A program made the position numbers and the translations under genes. A stretch of 64,000 nucleotides of DNA from Cephalotus follicularis (Eukaryota > Streptophyta > Magnoliopsida > Oxalidales > Cephalotaceae). Shown here one piece after another: positions 54,666 through 64,000 of the stretch. Under the pieces are notes generated by a model. That model searched no databases, was not told the DNA's origin, and was given only the letters and a program-made list of their open reading frames with translations. The stretch spans positions 310,001-374,000 of the forward strand of contig BDDD01000314.1 in the NCBI GenBank assembly GCA_001972305.1, read 5' to 3'. Position 1 is the stretch's first letter; each line of letters opens with the position of its first letter.

Positions 54666-55256
54666 ATCTCCCCCTTTTTGATGATTACAAAAATTTGCTA
54701 CATTTAAGGAAAAATTTATACCAATAGAAAAGACTATATACCAATTGAAGATAACAAGAAATTTTCTTTAGATACCAAGACAAAGATTTCTTTAGATACC
54801 AATTTTAAAAAATCTAGATAAACTCCCCCTTAATATAACATCTAATTTTCATTCCCCCTTAACACATTTTTCACTAATAGCACATTTCATATCTATCTCC
54901 CCCTAAGCATAAGCTATCAATTTTTCTTTAAGCATTGAGCATTCTCCCCCTTTTTGTTAGCATCAAAAAGATAATGTCAAAGAATTGACACCAATTTTAA
55001 ACAATTTTAAAGGGATACCAACTGAGAATAAAACAATATCAATTGAAATGAAATCCATTGAAAGTTAAAATATCAATATCATAAAAAATTTGAGAGAGAT
55101 ACCAAATGTTGGATAAAATGATACTAAATAAAAGATTAAAAGAGGCAATATTATTATCAACTTATATCAATACCTCCCCCTCAACTAAAGCTTTCTCCCC
55201 AAGTTATGTACTTGAACATTTTGAACTTGACTTCAAGTACACCTACAAAACAAGGT
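54666..55256 (-). promoter_or_regulatory. Polypurine tract and multiple PPT-like runs (Sire-F)
   Basis: The true tract, minus strand AAAAAGGGGGAGAT, abuts the LTR. Further AAGGGGGA or AGGGGGAG runs lie near 54822, 54852, 54897, 54943, 55172 and 55193. Repeated PPT-like runs before the 3' LTR are a known Sirevirus trait. Confidence 0.8.
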
Positions 55257-56922
55257 TTAAGCTTTTGGTACCCATTTGAACTTGGGTCCTTGAAAGTTAG
55301 TCACAAGAGTTCCTTTAGGAACCCAAATCTTTCTAGTTTTACCAAAACAAATATTATTTCTATGAAAGCAAGAGGTAGAAATATGTCCTAATCTATCACA
55401 ATAATTACAAATAATTTGAGGCTCATTTTTCTTAACAAAGAAATTTTTAAAATGTTTGACATTTTTCATTTCTTCATAGCCAAGACCGGCTTTGTCAAAC
55501 ACACACCTTTGTAATCCTAAAAGATTATCCAATTTAGCACTACTATTTGAAAAAGTTGAAAAAGATTTCTTCAAAGCATCAATTTCAATTTTTAGATTTT
55601 CATTTTCTTCCAATGAATCAATTGATAATTTTGAAGAAACATTTAAAATGTCAATCTCATTCATATAGAAGCTATTATTATCCTTTAGAGATTCAATTTC
55701 GTTTATGTGTTTGCTATTCTCTTTCTTTAGATTTTCAATTTCGTTAGACATAGAGATAGCATTTTTCTTTAGAGACTTGTTCTTTAAACAAATATTTTCA
55801 TATTCTTTAAACAAGTTCTCATATGCATTTTGCAATTCTTCGAATGTAAAATTTACCTCATTTTCGCTTTCGTCTCCACTTGTATCTTCTTCCAAAGCCA
55901 TGAGAGCAAAATTTACAACTTGTTCATCACTTTCCTCTTCGGAGCTTGAGGAATCACTATCATCCCAAATAGCTACCATTGCTTTCTTCTTCTTGGAATG
56001 CTCTTTGATTTTTTCTTTCTTCTTCTGATTTGGGCACTCATTTTTGAAATGGCTTGCATTCATAGCAAGTTGGTTCTTCCTTCTTGCTTGATTCTACATT
56101 GTGAGGGAACTTCTTTAAAGCCTTCTTGCCCTTTTGACTTTTGAGAAACTTCTTGAATTGAGAAGTTATGAGTGCCACATCTCCATATTCATCACTTTCG
56201 CTTTCTTCCTTTATGGCTTTTAGAGCGATTGACTTCTTCTTTTTGACTTCCACATGCTCATGATTCTTCATTGTTGTCTCATGTGTCATCAAGGAACCAA
56301 GGAGTTGTTCTAGCGGGAGAGTGGAGAGATCTTTAGCCTCCTTTATGGCCGTCACCTTAGGAGTCCAACTTCTTGGCAAGCACCTTAAAATTTTTCTTAC
56401 AACTTCTTGGTTAGAATAAGATTTGCCAAGATTTTTAAGGGAATTCACAATTATAGTAAAGCGAGTAAACATATCGCTAATGCATTCATCATTATGCATT
56501 ATAAACAATTCATACTCATGTACAAGCATACTAATTTTTGATTCCTTTACTTGATTCGTGCCTTCATATGTGACTTCTAATAAATCCCACATCTCTTTAG
56601 CCGAATCACGAGAAGATATCCGATTATATTCATTCGGGTCAATGGCACAAAATAAAACATGTTTAGCTTTATAATTTAATTGGAGCATCCTAAAGTCATT
56701 ATCATTGTATTCATTTTCGGGTTTATGAGAGACTACTCCTTCTATAGTTCTTGTGGGCATTCTAGGACCATTAACAATTATGTGCCACAATTGATAGTCT
56801 AGGGATTGTAGAAAAATGGTCATTGTAGTCTTCCAAAAACTATAATTATTTCCGTCAAAGAACGGAGGTCTAGAAATGGAGGAACCTTCTAATCCTATGT
56901 TTAGATTCATTTGGTTTGCCAT
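55257..56922 (-). pseudogene. Sire-F gag (one frameshift)
   Basis: A Gag of about 555 residues, starting at ATG 56922 (MANQMNLNIG); ATG 56943 is an alternative. Its first part contains FDGNNYSFWKTTMTIFLQ, AKEMWDLLEVTYEGTNQVKE and LRCLPRSWTPKVTAIKEAKD. A single-base loss near 56045-56055 breaks the first zinc knuckle (CYEC then HFKNEC). After it come an acidic DDSDSSSSEEESDEQ block, a long coiled coil (about 55550-55860), a second knuckle (CNYCDRLGHISTSC) and KIWVPKG then KFKWVPKA. Apart from the one shift the frame is fully open, so decay is recent or slight. Confidence 0.93.
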
Positions 56923-56963
56923 GGATCTTTGTATCTCTAACAATTAAGAATTATGAGATAACC

Positions 56964-56975
56964 TCTCTGATACCA
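56964..56975 (-). promoter_or_regulatory. Sire-F primer-binding site (initiator Met tRNA)
   Basis: TGGTATCAGAGA on the minus strand, two bases inside the 5' LTR edge at 56978. Confidence 0.9.
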
Positions 56976-56977
56976 AT

Positions 56978-57569
56978 TGAAAAGCCCTATATGGAAACCT
57001 TAAATAACAAAATTGTATGCGGAAATTACAAATTAAACTATGAATATAAACAATCACACAATAACAAATAAATATATAGCTTCATTTAGATTCTAGCCGT
57101 TGGTGAAGAAATAGAGCCGTTGGAGAAGTCTTGGAAATTGTTGCACAAAAGTTGGCTCTTTAAAACAACTTCTGACATTGTTCCAGCCGACCAAAGCGTT
57201 GACGGTATTGCCTAAAGCGTCGACGCTTAGGTTACCGTTAGGAGTTAAATTTGAATTTCTCGTTTTGTCTGTCGCTGCTTTGATCTTGGAGTCGACTGTT
57301 CGACATAAAGCGCTGACGCTTTAATCCTAAGCGTCGCCGCTTTGAGTACTTCAACTAATTTTACGCTCCACTGGTTTTAACGGCAGATGCATCCTTCTCA
57401 GGCATCGACTTTTTATCATAAAGCGCTGACGCTTTGTTTGTGACCGTCGGCGCTTTGCTCTGTTTCTGCACTTCTTTATTTTGTTTATTTCTTTTCTTGC
57501 ACAAAGAGTAGCAAAGTTAAATGCAAATTTGTAATCATTAAAACTTAGGATTAAGACTAAAAGTCAACA
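56978..57569 (-). repeat. Sire-F 5' LTR (592 bp)
   Basis: Same length as the 3' LTR, with roughly a dozen or more base differences by eye. Contains motif copies near 57200-57455 and a TATATATTTA TATA candidate near 57065-57078 on the minus strand. Confidence 0.94.
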
Positions 57570-57658
57570 GAATGAAATCTCAATCACAAGAAATGAGCTC
57601 CACAAATTAACAAGACCCACAATTGAAATTAAGATACACAAATATAATCCACAAATAT

Positions 57659-58013
57659 TGTCAGGACCCGTTCCCGCTAACTCTATGGGACACGTGTCCT
57701 GCCGGGGATGGCGTTCCTCTTGCCAACAACCTTCTCAAACTAAAACTGCCTGAGGAGAAAGCCTAGGCTGGGCTCGGGGCGCAGCTAACGGGGCAACCGG
57801 GGCAGGGGATCCAACATCTCTCCTGCTTGTGCCCAGCGCTCCACTTAACTAAAGCTCCAAACACGCCGTATCACTTAAGCCCAAGGAGAACACCCACGTG
57901 CTCCTCACGAGATCACTTAACTTAGCTTTCCTCTCTTACTCAATTAAGTCCAAAGCCCATAAAAAAAACTAATACACCATAGAAAAGTTTCAAAACTGCT
58001 ACGGGGCGTTACA
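57659..58013 (-). repeat. Mini-I 3' LTR (355 bp)
   Basis: TGTCAGGACCC to GGGGCGTTACA on the plus strand. Contains the palindrome GGACACGTGTCC at 57688-57699 and a second ACGT core at about 57895. Confidence 0.9.
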
Positions 58014-58029
58014 TCCTCCCCACCTTAAG
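58014..58029 (-). promoter_or_regulatory. Mini-I polypurine tract
   Basis: The minus strand reads TAAGGTGGGGAGGA directly before the LTR start TGTAACGCC. Confidence 0.8.
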
Positions 58030-58333
58030 AAATTTTGTCCTCAAAATTCCTCAAGTCAAACCTTAGGAAAAACTATTCTATCATCTCTGGTTTCTCTGCA
58101 ACTATGCTCAACTAACAGATACTATAACTTTACTTATCCTACTAAAGGAGAAACATAGAACGCAAGATCTCACCTGGTGGCATGTCTGGTGCTGTCATGT
58201 CTGTCCCTCTGAGAAGGGAGTGAACTCTTGCTGTAGCCCCTGGTCTGCCTGGAGGTCTACTACCACCAGCTCTGGCTGTACTGGTTTGGGGCACTGTATA
58301 ACTCGTTCTCTGCGCTCCCGATGGCTGAGATGA

Positions 58334-58522
58334 CTAGGCCATACCACTGGCTGTGGTCTGCTTCTTCACTGGTGCTGTCGCAGGCGTCATCGCTTCACTA
58401 AGAGATTGCCGAGGACAATCTCTCTTTATGTGCCCTTCCACGCCGCACCTGTAACAAGCAGAACTTCCCTTCTTGCATTCTCCTGAATGCATCTTGCCAC
58501 AAACTTCACATTGAGGCGCCAT
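58334..58522 (-). CDS. Mini-I zinc-knuckle (nucleocapsid-like) protein, 62 aa
   Basis: ATG 58522 to a TAG at 58334-58336. The protein has two zinc knuckles back to back, CEVCGKMHSGEC (C-x2-C-x3-H-x3-C) and CYRCGVEGHIKRDC (standard CCHC), then a Ser/Thr/Ala/Pro-rich tail (TPATAPVKKQTTASG). Both knuckle types occur together in the nucleocapsid part of plant gypsy Gags. Capsid, matrix and all pol domains are absent. It begins four bases after the primer site, so it would be the first ORF of the transcript. The plausible role is RNA binding and chaperoning, inferred from the motif only. Confidence 0.75.
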   Translation of the reverse strand: MAPQCEVCGKMHSGECKKGSSACYRCGVEGHIKRDCPRQSLSEAMTPATAPVKKQTTASGMA

Positions 58523-58525
58523 GTT

Positions 58526-58537
58526 GCTCTGATACCA
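58526..58537 (-). promoter_or_regulatory. Mini-I primer-binding site (initiator Met tRNA)
   Basis: TGGTATCAGAGC on the minus strand, three bases inside the 5' LTR edge at 58541. Confidence 0.92.
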
Positions 58538-58540
58538 TCT

Positions 58541-58862
58541 TGTCAGGACCCGTTCCCGCTAACTCTATGGGACACGTGTCCTACTGTGGATGACGCTCCT
58601 CTTGCCAACAACCCTTTCAAACTAAAACTGCCCAAGGAGAAAACCTGGGCTGGGCTGGGCGCGCAGCTAACGGGGAAACCGGGGCAGGGGATCCAACATC
58701 TCTCCTACTTGTGCCCAGCGCTCCACTTAACCAAAGGTCCAAACGCGTCGTATCACTTAAGCCCAAGGAGAACACCCACGTGCTCCTTACGAGATCACTT
58801 AACTTAACTTTCCTCTCTTACTCAATTATGTCCAAAGCCCATAAAAAAAATTATACATCATA
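58541..58862 (-). repeat. Mini-I 5' LTR, outer end truncated
   Basis: Matches 57659-58013 until about 58862, then diverges into local atccacaaatatgatc repeats. Palindrome GGACACGTGTCC at 58570-58581. Confidence 0.85.
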
Positions 58863-59086
58863 GATCCACAAATATGATCAAGATCCACAATATGATCGAC
58901 AAATATGATCAAGATCCACAATATGATCCATAACGTAAACAAGTTTCATAAATGTGCCCACATATGAATAAGACATCAGGAGATGCTGGTACAAATAAAA
59001 CATCATCATCTCATATCATCCTATCTCATATCATCATAAAGCACGTAAGCCTACGTGCAAAAACAATATCTCAATATCATCATATG
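58863..59086. repeat. Short tandem repeats of atccacaaatatgatca
   Basis: Degenerate 15-25-bp units, then catctcatatcatc repeats, up to the Sire-G edge. No gene. Confidence 0.6.
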
Positions 59087-59332
59087 TGTTGGGAAATATG
59101 GCAACCTTAAACAAGTAATTTTTTTGCGGAATTAACAAATTAAACTAAGAATATAAACAAGCACACAAGAACAAGTAAATTAAAGAGATAAGGGATAGAG
59201 AGTGTGCAAACGAATTTATAGTGGTTCGGCAAATCCGTGCCTACTTTCACTTTCTCAAGAGCCCCTTGAGTTTCCATTAGATACCACTAGCAACCTTTGA
59301 TTTTCGGCTTACGGGTGCAAATCAAAGCAAAC

Positions 59333-61236
59333 TGTAATGACCAACTTTAATTATTGCATTTTGATTTAATATTTAAATTAAATATACATTTTATTTGAGT
59401 TAATTGTCCAATTTTATTGATTTCTATGATTGGTGATTGTTGGGGGATGATTAGATGTGCAATTGGAGATGTATCAATGATTAGAAACCCTAATTTAGGC
59501 AAGACAGCCGACTGCCACATGGGAACAGCCGACTGTCTGCCACGTGAGGAAGGCAGCCGACTGCCCCCCAAATCCAGTCGATTGGTATGCTCTGGACAGA
59601 TTGCCTAGCATGTGCTAAGACAAGATGGACAGATGGGATGAAGGCACTTGTGTCTCCCCACCTGCCAGAACATGCAAAAGGGGAATGTTTTGCATGTTCT
59701 CTGCAGATCTAACAACTACAATTGATTAAATTATTGAAAAGTGGAGTGAGTGATGCATGTGTTGGAGAAAAGAAAGAAAAGAATTGCGAGTGCATGAGAG
59801 TAGGTGACAAATCTGACGAGTTGAGAGTTATATCAGCTGAATGAGTGATGTTAGGAGTGTTAGAAACACAGAGAGAAGTGAGGGATTGCTAAGGATTCAT
59901 TGGAACTTGCATTTGATGATTTTGGAAGCTCAAAGAAGGAATTTTGAGGCTTTAGAGACTTGGTAAGTTCACAATCCGAAATTCTTGTTATTTTGATGAT
60001 AAAATGTGATTAGGAATGTTAATTATCTACTGTTAATGGATTAGAAACAACAATTCTTAAAATTGAAATGGAAAGTAATAATGAAATCAAGAGGAATTGA
60101 TGAGATAGTCCCTAGAATAAATTTTGATTGTTACTGGTGATATAATATATGCTTAAGGATTCCTAAGTAATGATATATCTACTGTTGAAACATTCAAATC
60201 TTTAGATGGATTGAATAAATTATTTGGAGTATGGAGAATGTTTAAATGGAACTAGAAACTTGAAGATTCTAGTAATTCTTGATGTAACTAAATAGTGATT
60301 ATAATTGATTGGAATATATATACATACTGATTTCATGTATATATCTACTGTCAAAACAAGTTAAATGAATGGATTCGAATTTAATGATTGTTGACATAGA
60401 ATTCAAAAGGAAAAGTGGTAAAATGGTGAAAGTGATGATAAATGAGCTAGTGTTAAGCTTGTTAATGTCGTTGAAACCTACTGATATTGCTGTATATGTT
60501 CATAAACAAACATGCATAGATCTATACTTCTGAATTGAAAGAATTGTTGGTGAAAGTGACTTGGAACTCAAAGAGAAAGATCACATCCAATTGATCTTGG
60601 GATAGCGATTTGAGGTAGGGGTAGTGATATGTTATGGAACATTTGAGTATGCATATTATGTATGTTTATTTTCTGCATAATTATATGTATTGAAGTGATT
60701 GGAAATTGGAATTGCATTACATGACTATTCTTGCATATGGATTGTCTATGGCCACTTGGCATGATTGCTTATATATTGGCCCATTCAAATGTTATTTTGA
60801 TATAAATTGTCATACACATTGCATCCATATATTCTCTATCATACATTATCTTTCTACTTAGCCAAGTGAGGACAACGGCTAACCCCCTACCCTTACAGAT
60901 TAAGCGAAGACTCGGAAGATTGCCGCCGAAGCTTGGATAGCTTCTTCCTTTTGTTATTTAAGGTTGTTATTTTAAAGTTGATGATGTACTGTATTTTGTA
61001 TTGTATTGAACGGTTCATACCCCGTTATGATGTATTGTAAGGATAACTGTTGGTTTTTCCCGCACGTAGTATGGGATGCGTGCGGATGACTTATGTTTTA
61101 AATATTCCGGCTTATCGAGTGCTTCCGCAATTTTAATGATATATATTGTTATTGAATTGTGCTGGAATATTATGCTTAAATTCTGCTATCACCACACATG
61201 CTGTCTATATTGGAATTATGGAAACGGGGTGTGACA
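59333..61236 (+). mobile_element. Tekay solo LTR inside Sire-G
   Basis: TGTAATGACC to GGGGTGTGACA, 1904 bp, with a perfect target duplication caaac (59328-59332 and 61237-61241). It is homologous to the Tekay-1 LTR, for example gatttgaggtaggggtagtg near 60607, but in plus orientation. It lacks the inner CAGTCGACTG cluster found in Tekay-1. Confidence 0.95.
59503..59585. repeat. CAGCCGACTG motif cluster in the Tekay solo LTR
   Basis: Four copies (cagccgactg three times, cagtcgattg once) at 170-250 bp from the LTR start, the same distance as the outer cluster of Tekay-1. Confidence 0.85.
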
Positions 61237-61522
61237 CAAACCACCTTACACTTGATTTTGGGTTCCTGGTGCAAATCAATCAAACACCTTACAAGGGTTC
61301 ACTCCCCTCTTTTACAATGAATGATGAAAAGATTGGTTTGTGTTTACAAAGACCTCTTAAAGGTTGGATATGAAAGTTATAGCTAGTTACAAGCTTTGGA
61401 TGTGAAAGTGTAAAACTCTAGCTTGATGTCTTTCTCTTTTGTAAATGTGCAAGTATGAGCTTGTTGAGATTGGATGATCAAAAGTTGTGTTCTCTAGTCC
61501 CTTTGATCTTGTTTCTTGGCTT

Positions 61523-61532
61523 GTATTTATAG
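61523..61532 (-). promoter_or_regulatory. TATA box in the Sire-G LTR
   Basis: CTATAAATAC on the minus strand, about 490 bp into the LTR. The sequence missing from the Sire-F LTR begins at this position. Confidence 0.6.
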
Positions 61533-61644
61533 CATTCTTTTGATTCTAGCCGTTGGTGAAGAAATAGAGCCGTTGGAGAAGTCTTGGAAGTTGTTGCTAC
61601 AAAGTTGGCTCTTTAAAACAAGTTCTGATATTGTTCCAGCCGAC

Positions 61645-61915
61645 CAAAGCGTCGACGGTGTTACCTAAAGTATCGGCGCTTAGGTTACCGTTATGAGTTA
61701 AATTTGAATTTTCTCGTTTTGTCTGTCGGCGCTCTGTTCTCAGTGTCGACTCTTTGCCATAAAGCGCTGACGCTTTAATCCTAAGCGTCGCCGCTTTGAG
61801 TACTTCAACTGATTTTGTGCTTCACTGGTTTTAATGGCAGACACAACCTTCTCAAGTGTCGACGCCTTGTTCCAAACCGCTGACGCTTTGATCAAGATCG
61901 TCGGCGCTTTGTCTT
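61645..61915. repeat. GCGCTGACGCTTT motif array in the Sire-G LTR
   Basis: Dyad motifs such as aagcgtcgacgg, aaagcgctgacgcttt and aagcgtcgccgctt on both strands, upstream of the TATA box and so likely in U3. Confidence 0.8.
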
Positions 61916-62630
61916 GTTTCTGCACTTCTTTATTTTGTTTATCTTTTTACTTGCACAGAAAGTAACAAAGTTAAATGCAAATTTGTAATCATTAAAACTT
62001 AGGATTGAGACTAAAAGTCAACAATATGTAACGCCCCACCCCGCTCGGGGGGCATGCTATGGCGTGTAAGCCTACGCGCAAAAATTTCCCAATATCATGC
62101 CATCTTATGCATCATGCCATCTTATGCATCATATAACACTAAGCCTATGTGTGAAACATCTCAATATCATGCACCGGTGTAGAGTATGCCTATGCCTAGG
62201 CAATGATACATCATAACATCTCAATCTCGTCCGATAAGTGAGTAACGGATGCCCTGCTACACTCGCACACAACATCCCATCATAGACCAATAGTATGCTG
62301 CGGATACGGGCTATAGAAGCCTACAGTAGTCCCACATAACACCCTATCATAGACCAATGGGCCTACTAAGGAGAGTTGGGCATTGAACGTACACCTCACC
62401 CTCGTCCGATATCACAATATCACATATCACATGGTACCCAACATCAGAGTACAAAGCATGAAATCATATATCACGATGACACGCATAAAGGAAGGTGACA
62501 CTGTCACCCAGAATCAGAACAATCATATACAAATCAATGATGTGATAATCAAGGGAGAATGATCAACATAATCACGTACGTGATGCAATTCCCAATAACA
62601 ATCTCATATCAAGGATATAAGTACAAGAAA

Positions 62631-62825
62631 ACAGGCCTTTTGAAACGGATACCATTTCAAAAGGCCCGTTTTTCTGTTTCAAAAGGCCTTTTGAAATGAT
62701 TTTGAAACGGAAAAATGGAATTTCAAAAAACTGGCGTGACAAAAGCTTTTTGAAACGGAAAAACCGTTTCAAAAGGGTACCCTTTTGAACCCTTTTGTGC
62801 TTCTGTTTCAAAAGGGTTTTTAAAA
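62631..62825. repeat. Inverted-repeat block built on TTTTGAAACGG / CCGTTTCAAAA
   Basis: About ten copies in alternating orientation, including perfect palindromes such as tttcaaaaggccttttgaaa near 62677-62696. The minus-strand open frame 62572-62811 is generated by the repeat. Confidence 0.9.
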
Positions 62826-64000
62826 AAAATTATAAAAATAATATGTAATTCATTTAAATCTTTTATAATAATATTTTTTATGATCTCCTCATCTTCAGTC
62901 TAATCAGATCTTTATTGAATCCAATATCATGTATTTCCAAAAATTATGAATATATTCCAACAATTCAACGTACACTTGTTTGCATATCCAATACCAATAT
63001 ATTTTGGGAACCTATGGCTCATAGGGTAGCGGAAACACTCAATTTGAATTTTCGGCATTAGGGTGATTAACTTTAATTCCAACCGTTAATTCCCAAGAAA
63101 AGGGCAGACCCTAAATCCTAATTTCAAAGAGTCCCAAATAATGCCCAAGATCACTAATTAAATATGCAATCAAATCCATCACCAAGCATAGAGAAACTTG
63201 AGATCACAAATATAAAAGAAGGAGAAGAAAGTGTTACCAAAGTGAAGCACTTCTTCCTTCAAGTCAAGCTCCCTCTACTCTTTAATCCAAAACCAATAGC
63301 TCCAAGGCCTTCCTTTTACCATTACAAGGACGAGAAAATGGAGAGGTTTTGTGTTTAACCTAGACTAAATCAATCTAGGTAAAGATCGAATGTCATATAC
63401 AAAGGAATCTCCACCTAAAATGACAAAGAAAGTGTAAAACAACTGGTTGGTATATAATCTCTCTTTATGGAGACAAAATGGCGCCTTTTTCCTTCTTGGA
63501 AATGGTATGGATGGCCACACAAGAGAGATGGGAGAGAGAGCACTTATGTGAGAGGGAGAGATTGCAATAGAGAGTTCCTTTTTGCCGTGCATGCACATTA
63601 TATATTAAAGACAAAGCTTGATTAGTAAGTTATAAAAATATCTTACTTAATGCATTTGTCTTTTATGCAATTAATCTCTTTTGTCTTCTAGTGATTAATG
63701 CAACAATGAGTCATCACATTTTATTACTAAAATATCTCACAATTCCATCACATGGCCGGCCAAACACTTTCCCACCAAGTGTTGTTTCCGTGTGATGCAT
63801 GAATGTAAAATAAGTTGACAAAGTCAACATGGGTGTAATTAATTTGGGCATGATTTTGGGCGCCTCCTTCTTTTTTACAGTGTTGAGCCCAAAAACAAGC
63901 CAAGATGGTCCATTCCCTATGGGCAAAATTCGGCCATGACATGGGAATTAATCACAAGCCCAAAGTTAGCCAAATGCTCTCTCTTTACAATAAGTTCCCA
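62826..64000. other. AT-rich noncoding DNA to window end
   Basis: No recognisable gene. Short open frames at 63164-63358, 63365-63598 and 63714-63942 show no family features. A gagagaggga purine run lies near 63518-63570. It may belong to the large LTR proposed from 53319. Confidence 0.5.

Larger units (their letters stand above)
54074..57569 (-). mobile_element. Sire-F: Gag-only non-autonomous Sirevirus (copia) element
   Basis: Minus-strand element of 3496 bp with two 592-bp LTRs and a perfect target duplication gaatg (54069-54073 and 57570-57574). It has an initiator-Met primer site, a single gag gene and a polypurine-rich 3' region. Protease, integrase, RT and RNase H are all absent: the coding part stops just after the KFKWVPKA segment that in Sireviruses lies near the Gag-Pol border. 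It would need enzymes from a related complete element to move. Confidence 0.94.
57659..58862 (-). mobile_element. Mini-I: 1.2-kb LTR mini-element with a zinc-knuckle ORF
   Basis: Minus-strand element with LTRs 57659-58013 and 58541 to about 58862, separated by only 527 bp. The interior contains an initiator-Met primer site, a 62-codon ORF starting four bases after it, and a polypurine tract at the other end. LTR ends (TGTAACGCC...GGTCCTGACA) and the tract resemble Tekay-type gypsy elements. The right LTR lacks its last 30 or so bases and no target duplication was found. It falls in the size range of TRIM elements, which normally encode nothing. Confidence 0.88.
59087..62023 (-). mobile_element. 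Sire-G: Sirevirus solo LTR, split by a Tekay solo LTR
   Basis: 59087-59332 plus 61242-62023 form one LTR of about 1.03 kb related to the Sire-F LTR, flanked by a perfect target duplication atatg (59082-59086 and 62024-62028). It retains the tagtggttcgg block (59219-59229) known from Sirevirus LTRs, which Sire-F lacks, and a TATA box. No internal sequence or second LTR is present, so it arose by LTR-LTR recombination. Confidence 0.93.
53319..64000 (-). repeat. Possible large Tekay-like LTR interrupted by Sire-F, mini-I and Sire-G
   Basis: Starts tgtcacacccg at 53319, the plus-strand view of a Tekay LTR 3' end, and carries a purine-rich block before a gtgag near 53850 that recalls the same interval in Tekay-1 and Tekay-2. 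Removing the nested elements leaves about 3 kb that would run past the window end. The segment 62024-62560 contains repeated aagcctacg-gcaaaa and tcatagaccaat blocks. No coding part is visible, so the identity is uncertain. Confidence 0.33.

Noticed and set aside
62572..62811. 79-codon minus-strand frame rich in Lys/Phe
   Set aside because: Produced by the TTTTGAAACGG inverted repeats.
63714..63942. Short minus-strand frames near the window end
   Set aside because: Two different overlapping frames of about 65-70 codons with no recognisable features.

Overview
This is plant nuclear DNA, most likely from a eudicot. The evidence is one intron-rich gene recognisable from its exons as CSN2 (COP9 signalosome subunit 2), embedded in nested plant LTR retrotransposons of the Tekay chromovirus, Tat, copia and Sirevirus groups. 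The sequence does not fix the species. Names such as Tekay-1 or copia-C are labels used only here.

Layout. From 1 to 15895 lies a minus-strand Tat-type Ty3/gypsy element whose left LTR is outside the window. It keeps its 5' LTR, primer site, gag, protease, RT, two RNase H domains, integrase and a plus-strand (antisense) accessory ORF. A minus-strand Tekay chromovirus (Tekay-1, 150-7438) is inserted into that antisense ORF. A MITE-like inverted-repeat element (16384-16895) lies just upstream of the host gene. CSN2 runs on the plus strand from 17411 to 49682 in 12 coding exons, all with GT-AG introns and a continuous 440-residue frame. Intron 2 holds a Stowaway-like element and a complete, decayed Tekay-2 (19239-28499). 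Intron 10 (16.4 kb) holds minus-strand copia-C (34250-47448), split by plus-strand copia-D (39416-44888) and plus-strand copia-E (35060-38049). No convincing gene follows CSN2.

The right third, 52-64 kb, is another nest. It contains a Gag-only Sirevirus derivative (Sire-F, 54074-57569), a 1.2-kb mini LTR element with an intact zinc-knuckle ORF (mini-I, 57659-58862), a Sirevirus solo LTR (Sire-G, 59087-62023) and, inside that, a Tekay solo LTR (59333-61236). These probably sit in a degenerate large LTR that continues past the window.

Most insertions were delimited from LTR ends, initiator-Met primer sites and 5-bp target duplications read directly from the sequence. The autonomous elements are broken by nonsense codons, frameshifts or catalytic changes, so CSN2 is the only clear functional host gene. 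Its transcription unit must cross about 22 kb of LTR-element DNA in two introns.
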